A stretch of 64,000 nucleotides of DNA from G963676795 sp963677215 (GCA_963677215.1 OY781919.1:248001-312000); one strand, 5' to 3'; shown: positions 17,983 through 27,592, numbered from the stretch's first letter. Made by a program: numbers and translations. Notes: a model not told the origin generated them from the sequence alone.

Positions 17983-19200
17983 ATGGATATTGTTGTCCCA
18001 CAGGTTGGAGAATCGATCGTCGAAGCGGCCATCGGTGAATGGTTCAAGAAAGATGGCGAGTACGTTGAAAAAGACGAGCTGCTGATGGAACTGGAGACCG
18101 AAAAGGTCAATGTCGAAATCATCGCCGAAGCCTCAGGGGTCCTGAAGGTCATGGCCCAGACCGGTGACGTCGTCGCCATCGGCGCAACCATCGGCCAGAT
18201 CGACGAGAGTGCGGCGAAACCGGCAGGAGCTGCTACACCAGAAGAAAAGGCTCAGCCAACGGCAGCTCAGGCGGAACCGGCTCCGGCTGCACCTGCCAAG
18301 GGGGATGCGCCGATGAACCCGGCGGTACCGAAGATCGCCGCCGAACGGGGCATCGACCCGGCAGGCCTGACCGGCAGCGGCCGTGACGGCCGCATCCTGG
18401 TCGACGACATTCCGGCCCAGGCGCCGACTCCACCGGCAGTGACAAAACCAGCCGCCCCTGCCCCGGCGGTCAAGCCTGCAGTTGCTGCAGCCGACGGTGG
18501 TGAACGGATCAAGCGCGTGCCGATGAGCCAGATCCGCAAGAAGATCGCCGAGCATCTGCTCAAGGCCAAGCAGGAAACAGCCATGCTGACGACCTTCAAC
18601 GAAACCGACATGAGCAAGACCAAGGACATCCGCGCCCGCTACAAGGAGGCCTTCAAGGAGCGTCACGGCATCAACCTCGGCTTCATGTCGTTCTTCGTCA
18701 AGGCTGCTGCAGCAGCGCTTGAACTTTACCCGGAGGTCAACGCCAGCATCGACGGCAGCGACATGATCTACCACAACTACATCGACATCGGGGTCGCCGT
18801 CGGCAGCAAGCGCGGCCTGGTGGTTCCGGTCATCCGCAACGCCAACCTGATCAGCTTCCATGAAATCGAAGCGACCATCGCTGATTTCGCCAAGCGCGCC
18901 CAGGCAGGCAAACTAACCCTCGATGAGCTCGAAGGCGGCACCTTCACCATCAGCAACGGCGGCGTCTACGGATCCCTGCTCTCGACCCCGATCCTCAATC
19001 CGCCGCAGAGCGCGATCCTCGGCATGCACGCCATCGTCGACCGCCCGGTCGCCCGTAATGGCGAAGTGGTCATCCGACCGATGATGAACCTGGCCTTGAG
19101 CTATGATCACCGGATCATCGACGGCCAGCAGGCGGTCGGTTTTCTCAAGCAGATCAAGACCTATATCGACGATCCGGAAACCCTGCTCCTGAAACTCTGA
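17983..19200 (+). CDS. sucB: 2-oxoglutarate dehydrogenase E2 (dihydrolipoyl succinyltransferase)
   Basis: A 405-residue E2. One N-terminal lipoyl domain with lipoylated Lys in ETEKVNVEI, an Ala/Pro-rich linker, a peripheral-subunit-binding domain (PKIAAERGIDPAGLTGSG), a second linker, then the catalytic core ending with the acyltransferase motif SYDHRIIDG. The core sequence places it with succinyltransferases. Forms the central scaffold of the complex with the flanking E1 and E3. Start ATG follows a GAGAGG site. Confidence 0.97.
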   Translation: MDIVVPQVGESIVEAAIGEWFKKDGEYVEKDELLMELETEKVNVEIIAEASGVLKVMAQTGDVVAIGATIGQIDESAAKPAGAATPEEKAQPTAAQAEPAPAAPAKGDAPMNPAVPKIAAERGIDPAGLTGSGRDGRILVDDIPAQAPTPPAVTKPAAPAPAVKPAVAAADGGERIKRVPMSQIRKKIAEHLLKAKQETAMLTTFNETDMSKTKDIRARYKEAFKERHGINLGFMSFFVKAAAAALELYPEVNASIDGSDMIYHNYIDIGVAVGSKRGLVVPVIRNANLISFHEIEATIADFAKRAQAGKLTLDELEGGTFTISNGGVYGSLLSTPILNPPQSAILGMHAIVDRPVARNGEVVIRPMMNLALSYDHRIIDGQQAVGFLKQIKTYIDDPETLLLKL

Positions 19201-19241
19201 CCGATCATCCGCAGGATTCAACCCTGCATGAAGGAGAGAAG

Positions 19242-20654
19242 ATGTCTGAAAAAAATTACGACCTGATCGTTATCGGTGCCGGCCCTGGCGGCTACGTCGC
19301 CGCTATTCGTGCCTCTCAGCTCGGTTTTTCCGTCGCTGTGGTCGAAAAGCGCGCCACCTTAGGCGGCGTCTGCCTGAACGAAGGCTGCATTCCGAGCAAG
19401 GCGCTGCTTGAGTCGAGCGAGCATTACGCCCGGGTTCAGCATGAACTGGCCGATCACGGGATCGAAGTCACCGGCGCCAAGCTGAATCTGAACAAAATGA
19501 TGGCGCGCAAGGAAGAGATCATCGCCAAGCTGACCGGCGGCATCGCCGCCCTGTTCAAAAAGAACAAGATCGATGCCGTTTCCGGCATAGCCACCCTGCT
19601 TCCGCTTGACGGCGAGCTGCGCAAGATCAAGGTCAGCGGCCCTGAAGGGGAAACACAAATGGCGGCGAAAAGCATCCTGCTGGCGACCGGCAGTGAAGCC
19701 TTCGAACTGCCCCACCTGCCCTTTGACGGCAAGAACGTCATCAATGCCCGCGATGCCTTAAGCCTAGATGCCGTACCGAAACGTCTGCTGGTGGTCGGCG
19801 GCGGAGTCATCGGCCTGGAGATGAGTTCGGTCTGGAGTCGCCTCGGTGCCGAGGTTACCGTTGTTGAGATGCTGCCGCAGATCCTGCCGGCGATGGACGG
19901 CCAGATCGCCCAGACCCTGCAGCGCAGCCTGAAGAAACAGGGGATCGAGATCCTGCTCAAAACCAGACTGGAGAAAATCGATATCAAGAAAAGCGCGATC
20001 ACCGCAACCTTGAGCAGTGAAAAAGGAGAAAAGGATCTCGTCTGCGACAAGGTGCTGGTCGCCACCGGGCGCCGCGCGGTAACGACCGGGCTTGGCCTCG
20101 ATGCCGTTGGTCTGGAAACCAATCGGCAGGGGCAGCTCGAAGTCGACGCCAACTACCAGACCAAGGTTCCCGGTATCTTCGCCATCGGCGACCTGGTGCC
20201 GGGTCCGATGCTGGCTCACAAAGCGAGCGAAGAAGGGGTTGTCTTCGCCGAGCGCCTGGCTGGTCATACGTCAGCCGTCAACTACGACATCATTCCGGGG
20301 GTCACCTATTCCTGGCCTGAGGTCGCAGCGGTCGGTAAAACCGAGGAAGAGCTCAAAGAAGCCGGTACCGAATATAAATCGGGGAAATTCTTCTTTGCCG
20401 CCAACGGCCGGGCCTTGGCCTCCGGTATGAGCGAAGGATTTGTCAAGGTGCTGGCCACCCCCGACAGCGGCCGCCTGCTCGGCGTGCATATCATCGGCCC
20501 GACCGCCTCGGAACTGATCGCTGAGGCGACTGCCGTCCTGTCGTTCTCCGGCAGCATCCATGACTTGGCCGTCACCTGTCATGCCCACCCGACCCTGGCC
20601 GAAGCATTCAAGGAAGCGGCCCTGGCCGTCAACAAAGAAGCGATCCACGGCTGA
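19242..20654 (+). CDS. lpdA: Dihydrolipoyl dehydrogenase (E3)
   Basis: A 470-residue FAD disulfide oxidoreductase. FAD-binding GAGPGGYVAA at the N-terminus, the redox disulfide in GGVCLNEGCIPSK, NAD-binding GGGVIGLEM, and the C-terminal active-site motif HAHPTLAE. It reoxidises dihydrolipoamide with NAD+. Third gene of the sucA-sucB-lpd operon, with an AAGGAG site before ATG. Confidence 0.97.
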   Translation: MSEKNYDLIVIGAGPGGYVAAIRASQLGFSVAVVEKRATLGGVCLNEGCIPSKALLESSEHYARVQHELADHGIEVTGAKLNLNKMMARKEEIIAKLTGGIAALFKKNKIDAVSGIATLLPLDGELRKIKVSGPEGETQMAAKSILLATGSEAFELPHLPFDGKNVINARDALSLDAVPKRLLVVGGGVIGLEMSSVWSRLGAEVTVVEMLPQILPAMDGQIAQTLQRSLKKQGIEILLKTRLEKIDIKKSAITATLSSEKGEKDLVCDKVLVATGRRAVTTGLGLDAVGLETNRQGQLEVDANYQTKVPGIFAIGDLVPGPMLAHKASEEGVVFAERLAGHTSAVNYDIIPGVTYSWPEVAAVGKTEEELKEAGTEYKSGKFFFAANGRALASGMSEGFVKVLATPDSGRLLGVHIIGPTASELIAEATAVLSFSGSIHDLAVTCHAHPTLAEAFKEAALAVNKEAIHG

Positions 20655-20732
20655 AAAAACAGGATCGCAACATCCGGACTGTAGAAAACTTGACAAGCCT
20701 GTTGAGAAGATGAACAATTCCTGCACAAAAAA

Positions 20733-20755
20733 CGGGGTAGCTTGACGCTACCCCG
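20733..20755 (+). terminator. Hairpin after lpdA, probable terminator
   Basis: CGGGGTAGC and GCTACCCCG form a 9-bp stem with a 5-base loop, preceded by A6 but followed by AATCG rather than T. It would be a better terminator on the minus strand; on the plus strand it may end or stabilise the sucAB-lpdA transcript. Confidence 0.6.
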
Positions 20756-20825
20756 AATCGTTCCGCTGCGGATCTGTCTGCGTCTCTTAAATGAAAATTC
20801 AAAAAAGCTCTGAAAGGTTGTGTCT

Positions 20826-22121
20826 GTGAAATCTCTTAAAAAAATCGTCATTTTCCTCATTATCATTGCCATCATTGCCGGTGGAGTCCTGTATTTCCGC
20901 GATACGGCCCCTCCGCAAATCACCTTAACTCCGGGCAATGGGCCGGTTTCGGCAAAAACCAAGCTGTTGCTTTCGCTCGCGGATGACGGCATCGGCCTGA
21001 AAACTGTCCAGGTCAACGTCCTGCAGGGGAGCAGCAGAAGATCGTTACTGGCCAGAGATTTCCCTGAACAGACCGCATCTGTCGACATCGACCTTGACCT
21101 CAGCGCCCTGCAACTGGCCGATGGCGGCCTGCAGATCGAGATCGTCTCAACCGACCGGGCGATCTACCATTTCGGCAAGGGGAATACCAGCACCCAGCTT
21201 TACAGCCTGACCTACGATACCCGCGCTCCGATCATCTCGATCCTGAGCAAGGCCCACAATTTCACCCGCGGTGGCAGCGGCCTGGTCACCTTCAATCTGA
21301 ATGAAGATGTCAGTATGGCCGGCGTTCAGTTCGGTGAGTTCTATTTTCCGGCTTACCAGCAGGACTCGGGGGCTTATGCCTGCCTCTTCACCTACCCTTA
21401 CTACGTCAAGGAAAAAGACTTCATTCCCCGGGTTGTGGCCAAGGACCTGGCCGGTAATGAACGCCAGGCAGGTATTTACTATCGCGCCAACTACAAGAGC
21501 TTCCGTGATCGCAGCATCAATATTTCCAAGTCTTTTCTCGATCAGAAAACCCCTGAATTTGAGGTTCTGGCCCCAAATGCCACAACGCCTCTCGAAATCT
21601 TTCTCTATGTCAACACAGAGATCAGGAGACAGAACCGGGCCAAGATGGTCGAGTTGAGCAAGCAGTCATCACATTCTCCGCTCTGGGAGGGGGCCTTCGG
21701 CCGCCAACCGAAAGCTGCGACCCTGGCCCTGTTTGCCGACCACCGCACCTACTACTACGAGGGGAAGAAGATCGACGAAACCTACCATCTGGGCTATGAC
21801 CTCGCATCGGTCGCCCAAGCGGAAGTTGAAGCCGGAAACAACGGAGTCGTCCTGTTTGCCGATTACCTCGGGATCTACGGCATGTGCGTCGTCATCGACC
21901 ACGGTCTCGGCCTGCAAACCCTCTACGCCCACATGAGCCAGCTCTCGGTCCAGGCCGGTGATACGGTCAGCAAGGGGCAGGTTATCGGCCGCAGCGGCGC
22001 AACCGGCATGGCGGGTGGCGACCATCTCCATTTCGGTGTATTTGTTAACGGTGTCGCCGTCCAACCGGTCGAATGGTGGGATGCCAGCTGGCTGAAAAAC
22101 AATATTGACAGTAAGCTTTGA
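20826..22121 (+). CDS. Membrane-anchored M23-family peptidase
   Basis: A 431-residue protein with an N-terminal hydrophobic helix (residues about 6-22), a long beta-rich extracytoplasmic region with Ig-like spacing, and a C-terminal LytM/M23 domain. Zinc-site signatures are HLGYD and HLHF, with YAHMSQL between them, so it appears catalytically complete. M23 enzymes cut peptide cross-links of peptidoglycan. The GTG at 20826 is chosen over the one at 20820 because GAAAGG then sits at normal distance. It stands alone between lpdA and the BMP transporter operon. Confidence 0.85.
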   Translation: MKSLKKIVIFLIIIAIIAGGVLYFRDTAPPQITLTPGNGPVSAKTKLLLSLADDGIGLKTVQVNVLQGSSRRSLLARDFPEQTASVDIDLDLSALQLADGGLQIEIVSTDRAIYHFGKGNTSTQLYSLTYDTRAPIISILSKAHNFTRGGSGLVTFNLNEDVSMAGVQFGEFYFPAYQQDSGAYACLFTYPYYVKEKDFIPRVVAKDLAGNERQAGIYYRANYKSFRDRSINISKSFLDQKTPEFEVLAPNATTPLEIFLYVNTEIRRQNRAKMVELSKQSSHSPLWEGAFGRQPKAATLALFADHRTYYYEGKKIDETYHLGYDLASVAQAEVEAGNNGVVLFADYLGIYGMCVVIDHGLGLQTLYAHMSQLSVQAGDTVSKGQVIGRSGATGMAGGDHLHFGVFVNGVAVQPVEWWDASWLKNNIDSKL

Positions 22122-22129
22122 CCAACGGC

Positions 22130-22160
22130 TTGACAGGTCGATGGAAGTTGTCTAGATAAT
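22130..22160 (+). promoter_or_regulatory. Candidate sigma-70 promoter of the BMP transporter operon
   Basis: TTGACA (22130-22135) and GATAAT (22155-22160) are separated by 19 bases; an alternative -10 with 17-base spacing is less like the consensus. It lies 43 bases before the start codon. Confidence 0.45.
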
Positions 22161-22203
22161 GATTCTTTTAACCAATTACCGCGCTCAAGAAAGGTAGAAA
22201 CCG

Positions 22204-23280
22204 ATGAAAAAAACTGCTCTTTTTCTGCTGTTCGTCCTGGCTGTCTGCTTTTGCGGAAGTGCCTTGGCGGCGGAACCGGTCAAGGACATCAAAGCCGGAT
22301 TCATCTATGTCGGACCTGTCGGTGACGCCGGCTGGACCTACGCCCACGATCAGGGGCGCAAAGAGATGGAAAAGCTCTCATACGTCAAACCATCGACCAT
22401 TATTGAATCGGTTCCGGAAGGTGCGGACTCGGCCCGGGTCATCAACGGCCTGGTGCAGCGCGGTCACAACCTGATTTTCACCACCAGTTTCGGCTACATG
22501 GATGCCACCATCGATGTCGCCAAGCGCAACCCGAACGTCATCTTCATGCACTGCTCCGGCTACAAGTCCGCAGCCAACGTCGGCACCTACTTCGGCCGTA
22601 TGTATGAGCCACGCTACCTGTCCGGTATCGTCGCCGGCAAGATGACCAAGAAGAATATCATTGGCTACGTTGCCGCCTTCCCGATTCCGGAAGTTATCCG
22701 TGGCATCAACGCCTTCACCCTGGGGGTCAAAAGCGTCAACCCTGACGCCGAAGTCCGCGTCGTCTGGACCCAGACCTGGTTCAACCCGGGTACTGAGCGT
22801 GACGCCGCCGACAGCCTGCTTGATGTCGGTGCCGACATCCTGACCATGCACCAGGACGCACCGGCCACCCTGCAGGCCGCAGAAGCTCGCGGCGCTTATG
22901 TCATCGGCTACGATACCGACATGCGCAGCTTCGCCCCCAACGCCTTTCTGACCGCTCCGGTCTGGAACTGGGGTTCCTTCTACACCAAGATCGCCGAGGA
23001 AGTGCATGAAGGCACCTGGAAATCCGAGCAACTCTGGTGGGGCATGAAGGAAGGGCTGGTCGAGCTGGCTGATTACAGCGACAAGGTGCCAGCCGATGTC
23101 CGCGCCCTCGTTGCTGAGAAGACTGCGGCGATCAAAGCAGGGACACTCCATCCGTTCGCCGGACCACTCAAAGATCAAAGCGGCAAGGTCGTCGTCGCCG
23201 CCGGCCAGATCCCGAGTGATGGAGATCTGCTCGGCATGAGCTACTTTGTCGAAGGCGTTAAGGGCACCATTCCGAACTAG
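22204..23280 (+). CDS. BMP-family ABC transporter substrate-binding protein
   Basis: A 358-residue periplasmic binding protein. The signal peptide (MKKTALFLLFVLAVC, cleavage probably after ALA) precedes a type I periplasmic binding fold of the basic membrane protein/PnrA family, seen in GFIYVGPVGDAGWTYAHDQG and GYDTDMRSFAPN. Members of this family bind nucleosides or purines. The operon continues with ATPase, two permeases and xanthine phosphoribosyltransferase, supporting a purine or nucleoside ligand. A strong hairpin between this gene and the ATPase may keep the binding protein transcript more abundant. Confidence 0.92.
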   Translation: MKKTALFLLFVLAVCFCGSALAAEPVKDIKAGFIYVGPVGDAGWTYAHDQGRKEMEKLSYVKPSTIIESVPEGADSARVINGLVQRGHNLIFTTSFGYMDATIDVAKRNPNVIFMHCSGYKSAANVGTYFGRMYEPRYLSGIVAGKMTKKNIIGYVAAFPIPEVIRGINAFTLGVKSVNPDAEVRVVWTQTWFNPGTERDAADSLLDVGADILTMHQDAPATLQAAEARGAYVIGYDTDMRSFAPNAFLTAPVWNWGSFYTKIAEEVHEGTWKSEQLWWGMKEGLVELADYSDKVPADVRALVAEKTAAIKAGTLHPFAGPLKDQSGKVVVAAGQIPSDGDLLGMSYFVEGVKGTIPN

Positions 23281-23281
23281 T

Positions 23282-23306
23282 TTTCATCTGGAGTTTCCGG
23301 ATGGTA
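23282..23306 (+). promoter_or_regulatory. Intercistronic hairpin related to that at 12105
   Basis: CATCTGGA (23285-23292), loop GTT, TCCGGATG (23296-23303), directly after the stop of the binding-protein gene. It shares GGAGTTTCCGGATGG and the following YAACRARCTAR with the hairpin at 12105-12131. Confidence 0.5.
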
Positions 23307-23327
23307 ACGAACTAATCCAACAGATCC

Positions 23328-23363
23328 GGTGGGGCGTGTCAGGCTAACTGATGTGCCCCCACC
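23328..23363 (+). promoter_or_regulatory. Strong hairpin between binding-protein and ATPase genes
   Basis: GGTGGGGC...CAG pairs with CTG...GCCCCCACC: about 15 pairs including wobbles and one bulged C, with loop GCTAA. No T run follows. It lies just before the ATPase start, which has no clear ribosome binding site of its own. Likely roles are mRNA stabilisation or reduced ATPase expression relative to the binding protein. Confidence 0.6.
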
Positions 23364-23376
23364 AGCTACGGTACTT

Positions 23377-24891
23377 ATGGCTGATCTTCTTCAGTTAAAA
23401 AATATTCGCAAGACCTTTCCCGGGGTTGTTGCCCTTGATGACGTATCGTTCAGCGTCAGCGCCGGTGAGATCCATACCCTGCTCGGTGAAAACGGCGCGG
23501 GAAAAAGCACCCTGATGAACATCCTGACCGGGCTCTACCACCCCGACCGCGGCCAGATCAGCATCAATGGAAAACCGGTTCAGTTCACCAGCCCGAAAGA
23601 CTCCCTGGCCTGTGCCATCGGCATGGTTCACCAGCATTTCATGCTGGTCCCGGCCCATTCGGTATTTGAGAACATCCTGATCGCCCTCTCAGATGTCCCC
23701 AACCTGTTCAAACGCCGCCACTATCGTCAACAGATCCAGGCCCTGATCGACGAGTTCAATCTCGAACTGGATCTAGACACACCGGTCTGGCAACTGTCGA
23801 TCGGGGCTCAGCAATGGATCGAACTGATCAAACTGCTGCTGCGCGACTGTCGCCTGCTGATCCTCGACGAGCCGACCGCGGTTCTCACCCCACAGGAGAC
23901 TGACCGGCTGTTCGCCGTGCTGAAGAGACTGCGCGATCAGGGGAAAAGTATCATCTTCATCTCGCACAAGATGCGCGAAGTCATGGAAATCTCCGACCGG
24001 GTAACGATCCTTAAAAAAGGCTGCAGTGTCGACACGCTGCCCCGCGGAGAGTTCGACGAGAACAAACTGGCCAGCCTGATGATTGGCCAGGACAAGATCC
24101 CCGAATGGCAGAAAAACCTGCAGATGTCGGATGAGATCATTCTCGACATCAGGGGACTGTCGGTCCGCAATGAACGTGGCCTGTCCGATCTCGATGCCTT
24201 CGATCTGCAGCTCAAGAAGGGAGAGATCCTCGGCATCGCTGGTGTCGCCGGCAACGGCCAGAAAGCCCTGGCCGAAGTGCTGACCGGGCTCAAAGAGGCC
24301 AGTCACGGGCAGATTTTCGCCGGAGTGCAGGACATTACTCACAGTAACGCACGCTATTCCTATATTGCCGGCATTGCCCACATCCCGGAAGACCGCAAGG
24401 CGGTTGGCATTGCGCCTGACATGAGCGTTGACGAAAACCTGATTCTCAAGAGTTTCAAAAACGGCGAATTCTGCCGCTGGATTTTCCAGGATCGCAAAGC
24501 GATCCGCCAGAACGCCAGAAACAAGATCACCCAGTTCGCCATCAAGAGTGGTCCGGACGGCACACCGGTACGCTACCTCTCCGGTGGCAATATCCAGAAG
24601 GTCATCATCGCCCGTGAGCTCTCGGAAGATCCCAAGGTGCTAGTCGCCCTCTACCCAACACGCGGCCTCGATATCGGCAGCGCCGAGTATGTCCATAAAG
24701 TCATCGCCGATGGCGCTGATAGGGGCATGAGCACCATCCTGATCGCAGAAGATCTCGATGAGCTGTTCAAGCTGAGCGACCGTATCGCGGTCATGTTCCG
24801 CGGCCGGCTGGTCGGCTATGCCGATCCGCGCAGCGCATCGCGCGAAGAGATTGGCCTGATGATGAGTGGTGAAGCAGGAGGAGCAGCGTGA
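23377..24891 (+). CDS. ABC transporter ATPase with two nucleotide-binding domains (BMP-type nucleoside uptake)
   Basis: A 504-residue double ATPase of the ribose/nucleoside type (YufO/NupA-like). The first domain has Walker A GENGAGKST and Walker B LLILDEPTAVL; the second has a degenerate Walker A (GVAGNGQKAL) and signature LSGGNIQK, as usual for this family. It energises import of the ligand of the upstream binding protein. The ATG at 23377 is the first with family-like sequence after it (LQLKNIRKTFPGV); an upstream GTG at 23329 lies inside the hairpin and is unlikely. Its stop overlaps the next gene by four bases. Confidence 0.93.
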   Translation: MADLLQLKNIRKTFPGVVALDDVSFSVSAGEIHTLLGENGAGKSTLMNILTGLYHPDRGQISINGKPVQFTSPKDSLACAIGMVHQHFMLVPAHSVFENILIALSDVPNLFKRRHYRQQIQALIDEFNLELDLDTPVWQLSIGAQQWIELIKLLLRDCRLLILDEPTAVLTPQETDRLFAVLKRLRDQGKSIIFISHKMREVMEISDRVTILKKGCSVDTLPRGEFDENKLASLMIGQDKIPEWQKNLQMSDEIILDIRGLSVRNERGLSDLDAFDLQLKKGEILGIAGVAGNGQKALAEVLTGLKEASHGQIFAGVQDITHSNARYSYIAGIAHIPEDRKAVGIAPDMSVDENLILKSFKNGEFCRWIFQDRKAIRQNARNKITQFAIKSGPDGTPVRYLSGGNIQKVIIARELSEDPKVLVALYPTRGLDIGSAEYVHKVIADGADRGMSTILIAEDLDELFKLSDRIAVMFRGRLVGYADPRSASREEIGLMMSGEAGGAA

Positions 24892-25958
24892 AACTTGTTA
24901 TTGAACGTCGTGAAATTTCGACCCCGCTGTTTCGCTTCAGTGCCCCGCTGATCTCAATCCTGATTGCCCTGTTCATCGCCGGTTTCCTGCTCTATTTCGG
25001 CGGAGTAAATCCGCTGGCAGCCTACAAGGAGATCATCTTCAGCGCATTGGGTTCGGTCTACGGCATCTCCGAAACGCTTGTGAAGACCACCCCACTGATC
25101 TTCACCGGGTTGGCGGTCAGTATCGCCTTCCGCATGCAGATCTGGAATATCGGTGCCGAAGGTCAACTCTACATGGGAGCGATCGGCGCAACCGGAATTG
25201 CCCTCTTTTCAGGGATCAACAATCACTGGCTGATGCTGCTCGCCATGTTTCTCGCGGCCTTCTGCTGCGGTGGGCTGTGGGGTGGCGTCGCCGGTTTTCT
25301 GCGGGCACGCTGGCAGGTCAACGAGGTCATCGTCACCCTGCTGATGAACTATATTGCGATCTTTTTTGCCGACTACCTGATCTACGGCCCCTGGAAAGAC
25401 CCCAAAGGCTTCAACTTTCCACTGACTGCCCAGTTCAGCGACAGCGCCCGGCTGGCCTTCTATTTCGATACCCGGCTGCACAGCGGCTTTATCCTGGCTC
25501 TGGTCTGCGCCATCGCCATCTACCTGTTCATGGAGCGCACCGTCTGGGGCTACCAGATCAAGGTCATCGGCAGCAACCCGAAAGCCGCCCATTACGCCGG
25601 GATGAAGACAGCGACGGCCATCTTCATCGTCCTGTTTTTAAGCGGCGCGGTCGCCGGGCTAGCTGGCTTCAGTGAAGTCGCCGGACTACAATACCGCCTC
25701 CAGAACGGTCTTTCCCCCGGTTACGGCTACACGGCAATCATCATCGCCTGGCTGGCCAAGCGCAGCGCCATCGGGGTCGTCATCGTCTCCTTCCTGATGG
25801 GGGTCCTGCTGGTCGGCGGCGACAGCCTGCAGATTTTCTGGCAGCTACCGGTCGCCTTTGTCTACGCCTTCCAAGGGTTGATCCTGTTCTTCCTGCTGGC
25901 GTCCGACTTCTTCATCATCTACCGGCCGCGCCTGATCAAAGGAGGTGCCCATGATTGA
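24888..25958 (+). CDS. ABC transporter permease 1 (BMP-type)
   Basis: A 356-residue inner-membrane permease with about ten hydrophobic segments. The segments IWNIGAEGQLYMGAIGA and VNEVIVTLLMNYIA are characteristic of the larger permease of nucleoside BMP transporters (YufP/NupB-like). Starts with GTG overlapping the ATPase stop (GTGA), so translation is coupled. Confidence 0.92.
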   Translation: MKLVIERREISTPLFRFSAPLISILIALFIAGFLLYFGGVNPLAAYKEIIFSALGSVYGISETLVKTTPLIFTGLAVSIAFRMQIWNIGAEGQLYMGAIGATGIALFSGINNHWLMLLAMFLAAFCCGGLWGGVAGFLRARWQVNEVIVTLLMNYIAIFFADYLIYGPWKDPKGFNFPLTAQFSDSARLAFYFDTRLHSGFILALVCAIAIYLFMERTVWGYQIKVIGSNPKAAHYAGMKTATAIFIVLFLSGAVAGLAGFSEVAGLQYRLQNGLSPGYGYTAIIIAWLAKRSAIGVVIVSFLMGVLLVGGDSLQIFWQLPVAFVYAFQGLILFFLLASDFFIIYRPRLIKGGAHD

Positions 25959-26871
25959 GATCCTGCTTGACGCCACGGTCAGGGCCGGCACCCCGATCCT
26001 CTTTGCGACCCTCGGTTGTATTCTCAACGAGCGTTCCGGTGTCTACAATCTGGGGATGGAAGGGCTGATGCTGATCGGTGCCCTCTCCGGTTTCAGCGCC
26101 ACCTACTACAGCGGTTCCCTGCTGATCGGCGTCTGTGCGGCCTTTGTTGCCGGCTTCATCGCTGGGGCGGTGCATGGCTTCATCTCGGTTCAACTGCGCG
26201 GCAACCAGATTGTCAGTGGCCTGGCGCTGACGATGTTCGGCATCGGCATCACTGCTCTGTTCGGCAAACCGATGGTCGGCCAGACCATAAGCGGCTTCAA
26301 GCGCCTGGCGATTCCCGGCCTGTCCGCAATACCCGGCATCGGCAAGCCGTTCTTCAACCAGGACCTTCTGATCTACCTCAGCTTTATTCTGGTCATCGCC
26401 ATCTCGCTATTTTTCTACCGCACCCGCTGGGGACTCTCGCTGCGCACCGTCGGTGAGAATCCAGGGGCCGCCGATACCTGCGGCATCCCGGTCACCAGGT
26501 ACCGCTTTCTGGCGGTGGCCATCGGCTCCGGCATCTCCGGCCTCGGTGGCGCTTACTTAAGCCTGGCGATGACCCCGATGTGGATCGAGAACATGGTCGC
26601 CGGACGTGGCTGGATCGCCGTCGCCCTGGTCATCTTTGCCCGCTGGTCAAGCCCGCGCGCCCTGATCGGTGCCTACCTGTTCGGCGGTATTACCGCGCTT
26701 CAGTTGCGCTTTCAGGCCATGGGCACAACGGTCAGCGCCCACATACTACAAATGCTCCCCTATATTTTCACCATTCTGGTGCTGGTGATCGCCACCCTGC
26801 GCCAGCAGAAGGGCGCCAGCCAGCAACCGGAAAGCCTTGGGATTCCCTATGACCGGGAGGATCGGAAATGA
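25951..26871 (+). CDS. ABC transporter permease 2 (BMP-type)
   Basis: A 306-residue permease, partner of the previous one (YufQ/NupC-like). Recognised by CILNERSGVYNLGMEGLM near the N-terminus and LRTVGENPGAADTCGI later. The ATG at 25951 is used because AAAGGAGG lies just before it; the gene overlaps the end of permease 1 by eight bases. Confidence 0.92.
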   Translation: MIEILLDATVRAGTPILFATLGCILNERSGVYNLGMEGLMLIGALSGFSATYYSGSLLIGVCAAFVAGFIAGAVHGFISVQLRGNQIVSGLALTMFGIGITALFGKPMVGQTISGFKRLAIPGLSAIPGIGKPFFNQDLLIYLSFILVIAISLFFYRTRWGLSLRTVGENPGAADTCGIPVTRYRFLAVAIGSGISGLGGAYLSLAMTPMWIENMVAGRGWIAVALVIFARWSSPRALIGAYLFGGITALQLRFQAMGTTVSAHILQMLPYIFTILVLVIATLRQQKGASQQPESLGIPYDREDRK

Positions 26872-27392
26872 CAGCAGCTCAGCTTTTGCTTGAACGAATC
26901 AGAAAAGAAGGCGACGTGAACGGCGAGGTGATCAAGGTCGATCTGTTTCTTAACCATATGGTCGATACCGGCCTGATCAATGCACTCGGCAAAGACCTGG
27001 CTGATCGTTTTGCCACCAGCCAAATTGACAAGATCCTCACCGCGGAGACCAGCGGTATCATGCTCGCCCAGGCGATTGCCGAAAAATTGAACCTGCCGTT
27101 CATCTATGCCAAAAAGAAGAAACCGCTGACCATGCGGAGTTTCTATGCGGCAGCCAGTTTTTCCTTCACCAAAGAGGAATCAACAACTCTCTACGTCTCC
27201 CGAGAGGTTCTGCAGAAAGGGGACAGAATCCTCTTTGTCGACGACTTTTTCGCCAAGGGTTCAACGCTGAAGGCCGTGGAAGAGATCATCTCTCAAGCGC
27301 AGGCCGTGCTGGTTGGCAAAGCTGTCATCATCAATAAATCCGACCGATCAGATATCGAGTCAATCCTCAATTTCAGCGACCTGGCGCGCTGA
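26868..27392 (+). CDS. xpt: Xanthine phosphoribosyltransferase
   Basis: A 174-residue type I phosphoribosyltransferase of the Xpt group. The PRPP loop is ILFVDDFFAKGST, and the N-terminal KVDLFLNHMVD matches the xanthine enzyme's KVDxFLNHQ signature. It converts xanthine and PRPP to XMP. Its ATG overlaps the permease stop by four bases, so it is the last gene of the transporter operon, supporting salvage of imported purines or nucleosides. The usual Xpt length is about 190 residues, so this is slightly short at the C-terminus. Confidence 0.85.
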   Translation: MTAAQLLLERIRKEGDVNGEVIKVDLFLNHMVDTGLINALGKDLADRFATSQIDKILTAETSGIMLAQAIAEKLNLPFIYAKKKKPLTMRSFYAAASFSFTKEESTTLYVSREVLQKGDRILFVDDFFAKGSTLKAVEEIISQAQAVLVGKAVIINKSDRSDIESILNFSDLAR

Positions 27393-27592
27393 ATAATAGA
27401 AGAAACACCAGCTGGCGACCAAGCCAGCCGTACACCATTTCCTCCAAGCCGCCGCAAGCCGGGCGGCATCTCTATAAATATTCCCTATAGGTCATATAGT
27501 AACAAAATATTTTTAATAGCTTACCAATTCAGTTATACATTCTACATAAGATATCATTATTCCACTAAAAGAAATACATATCGGAGTCAATC

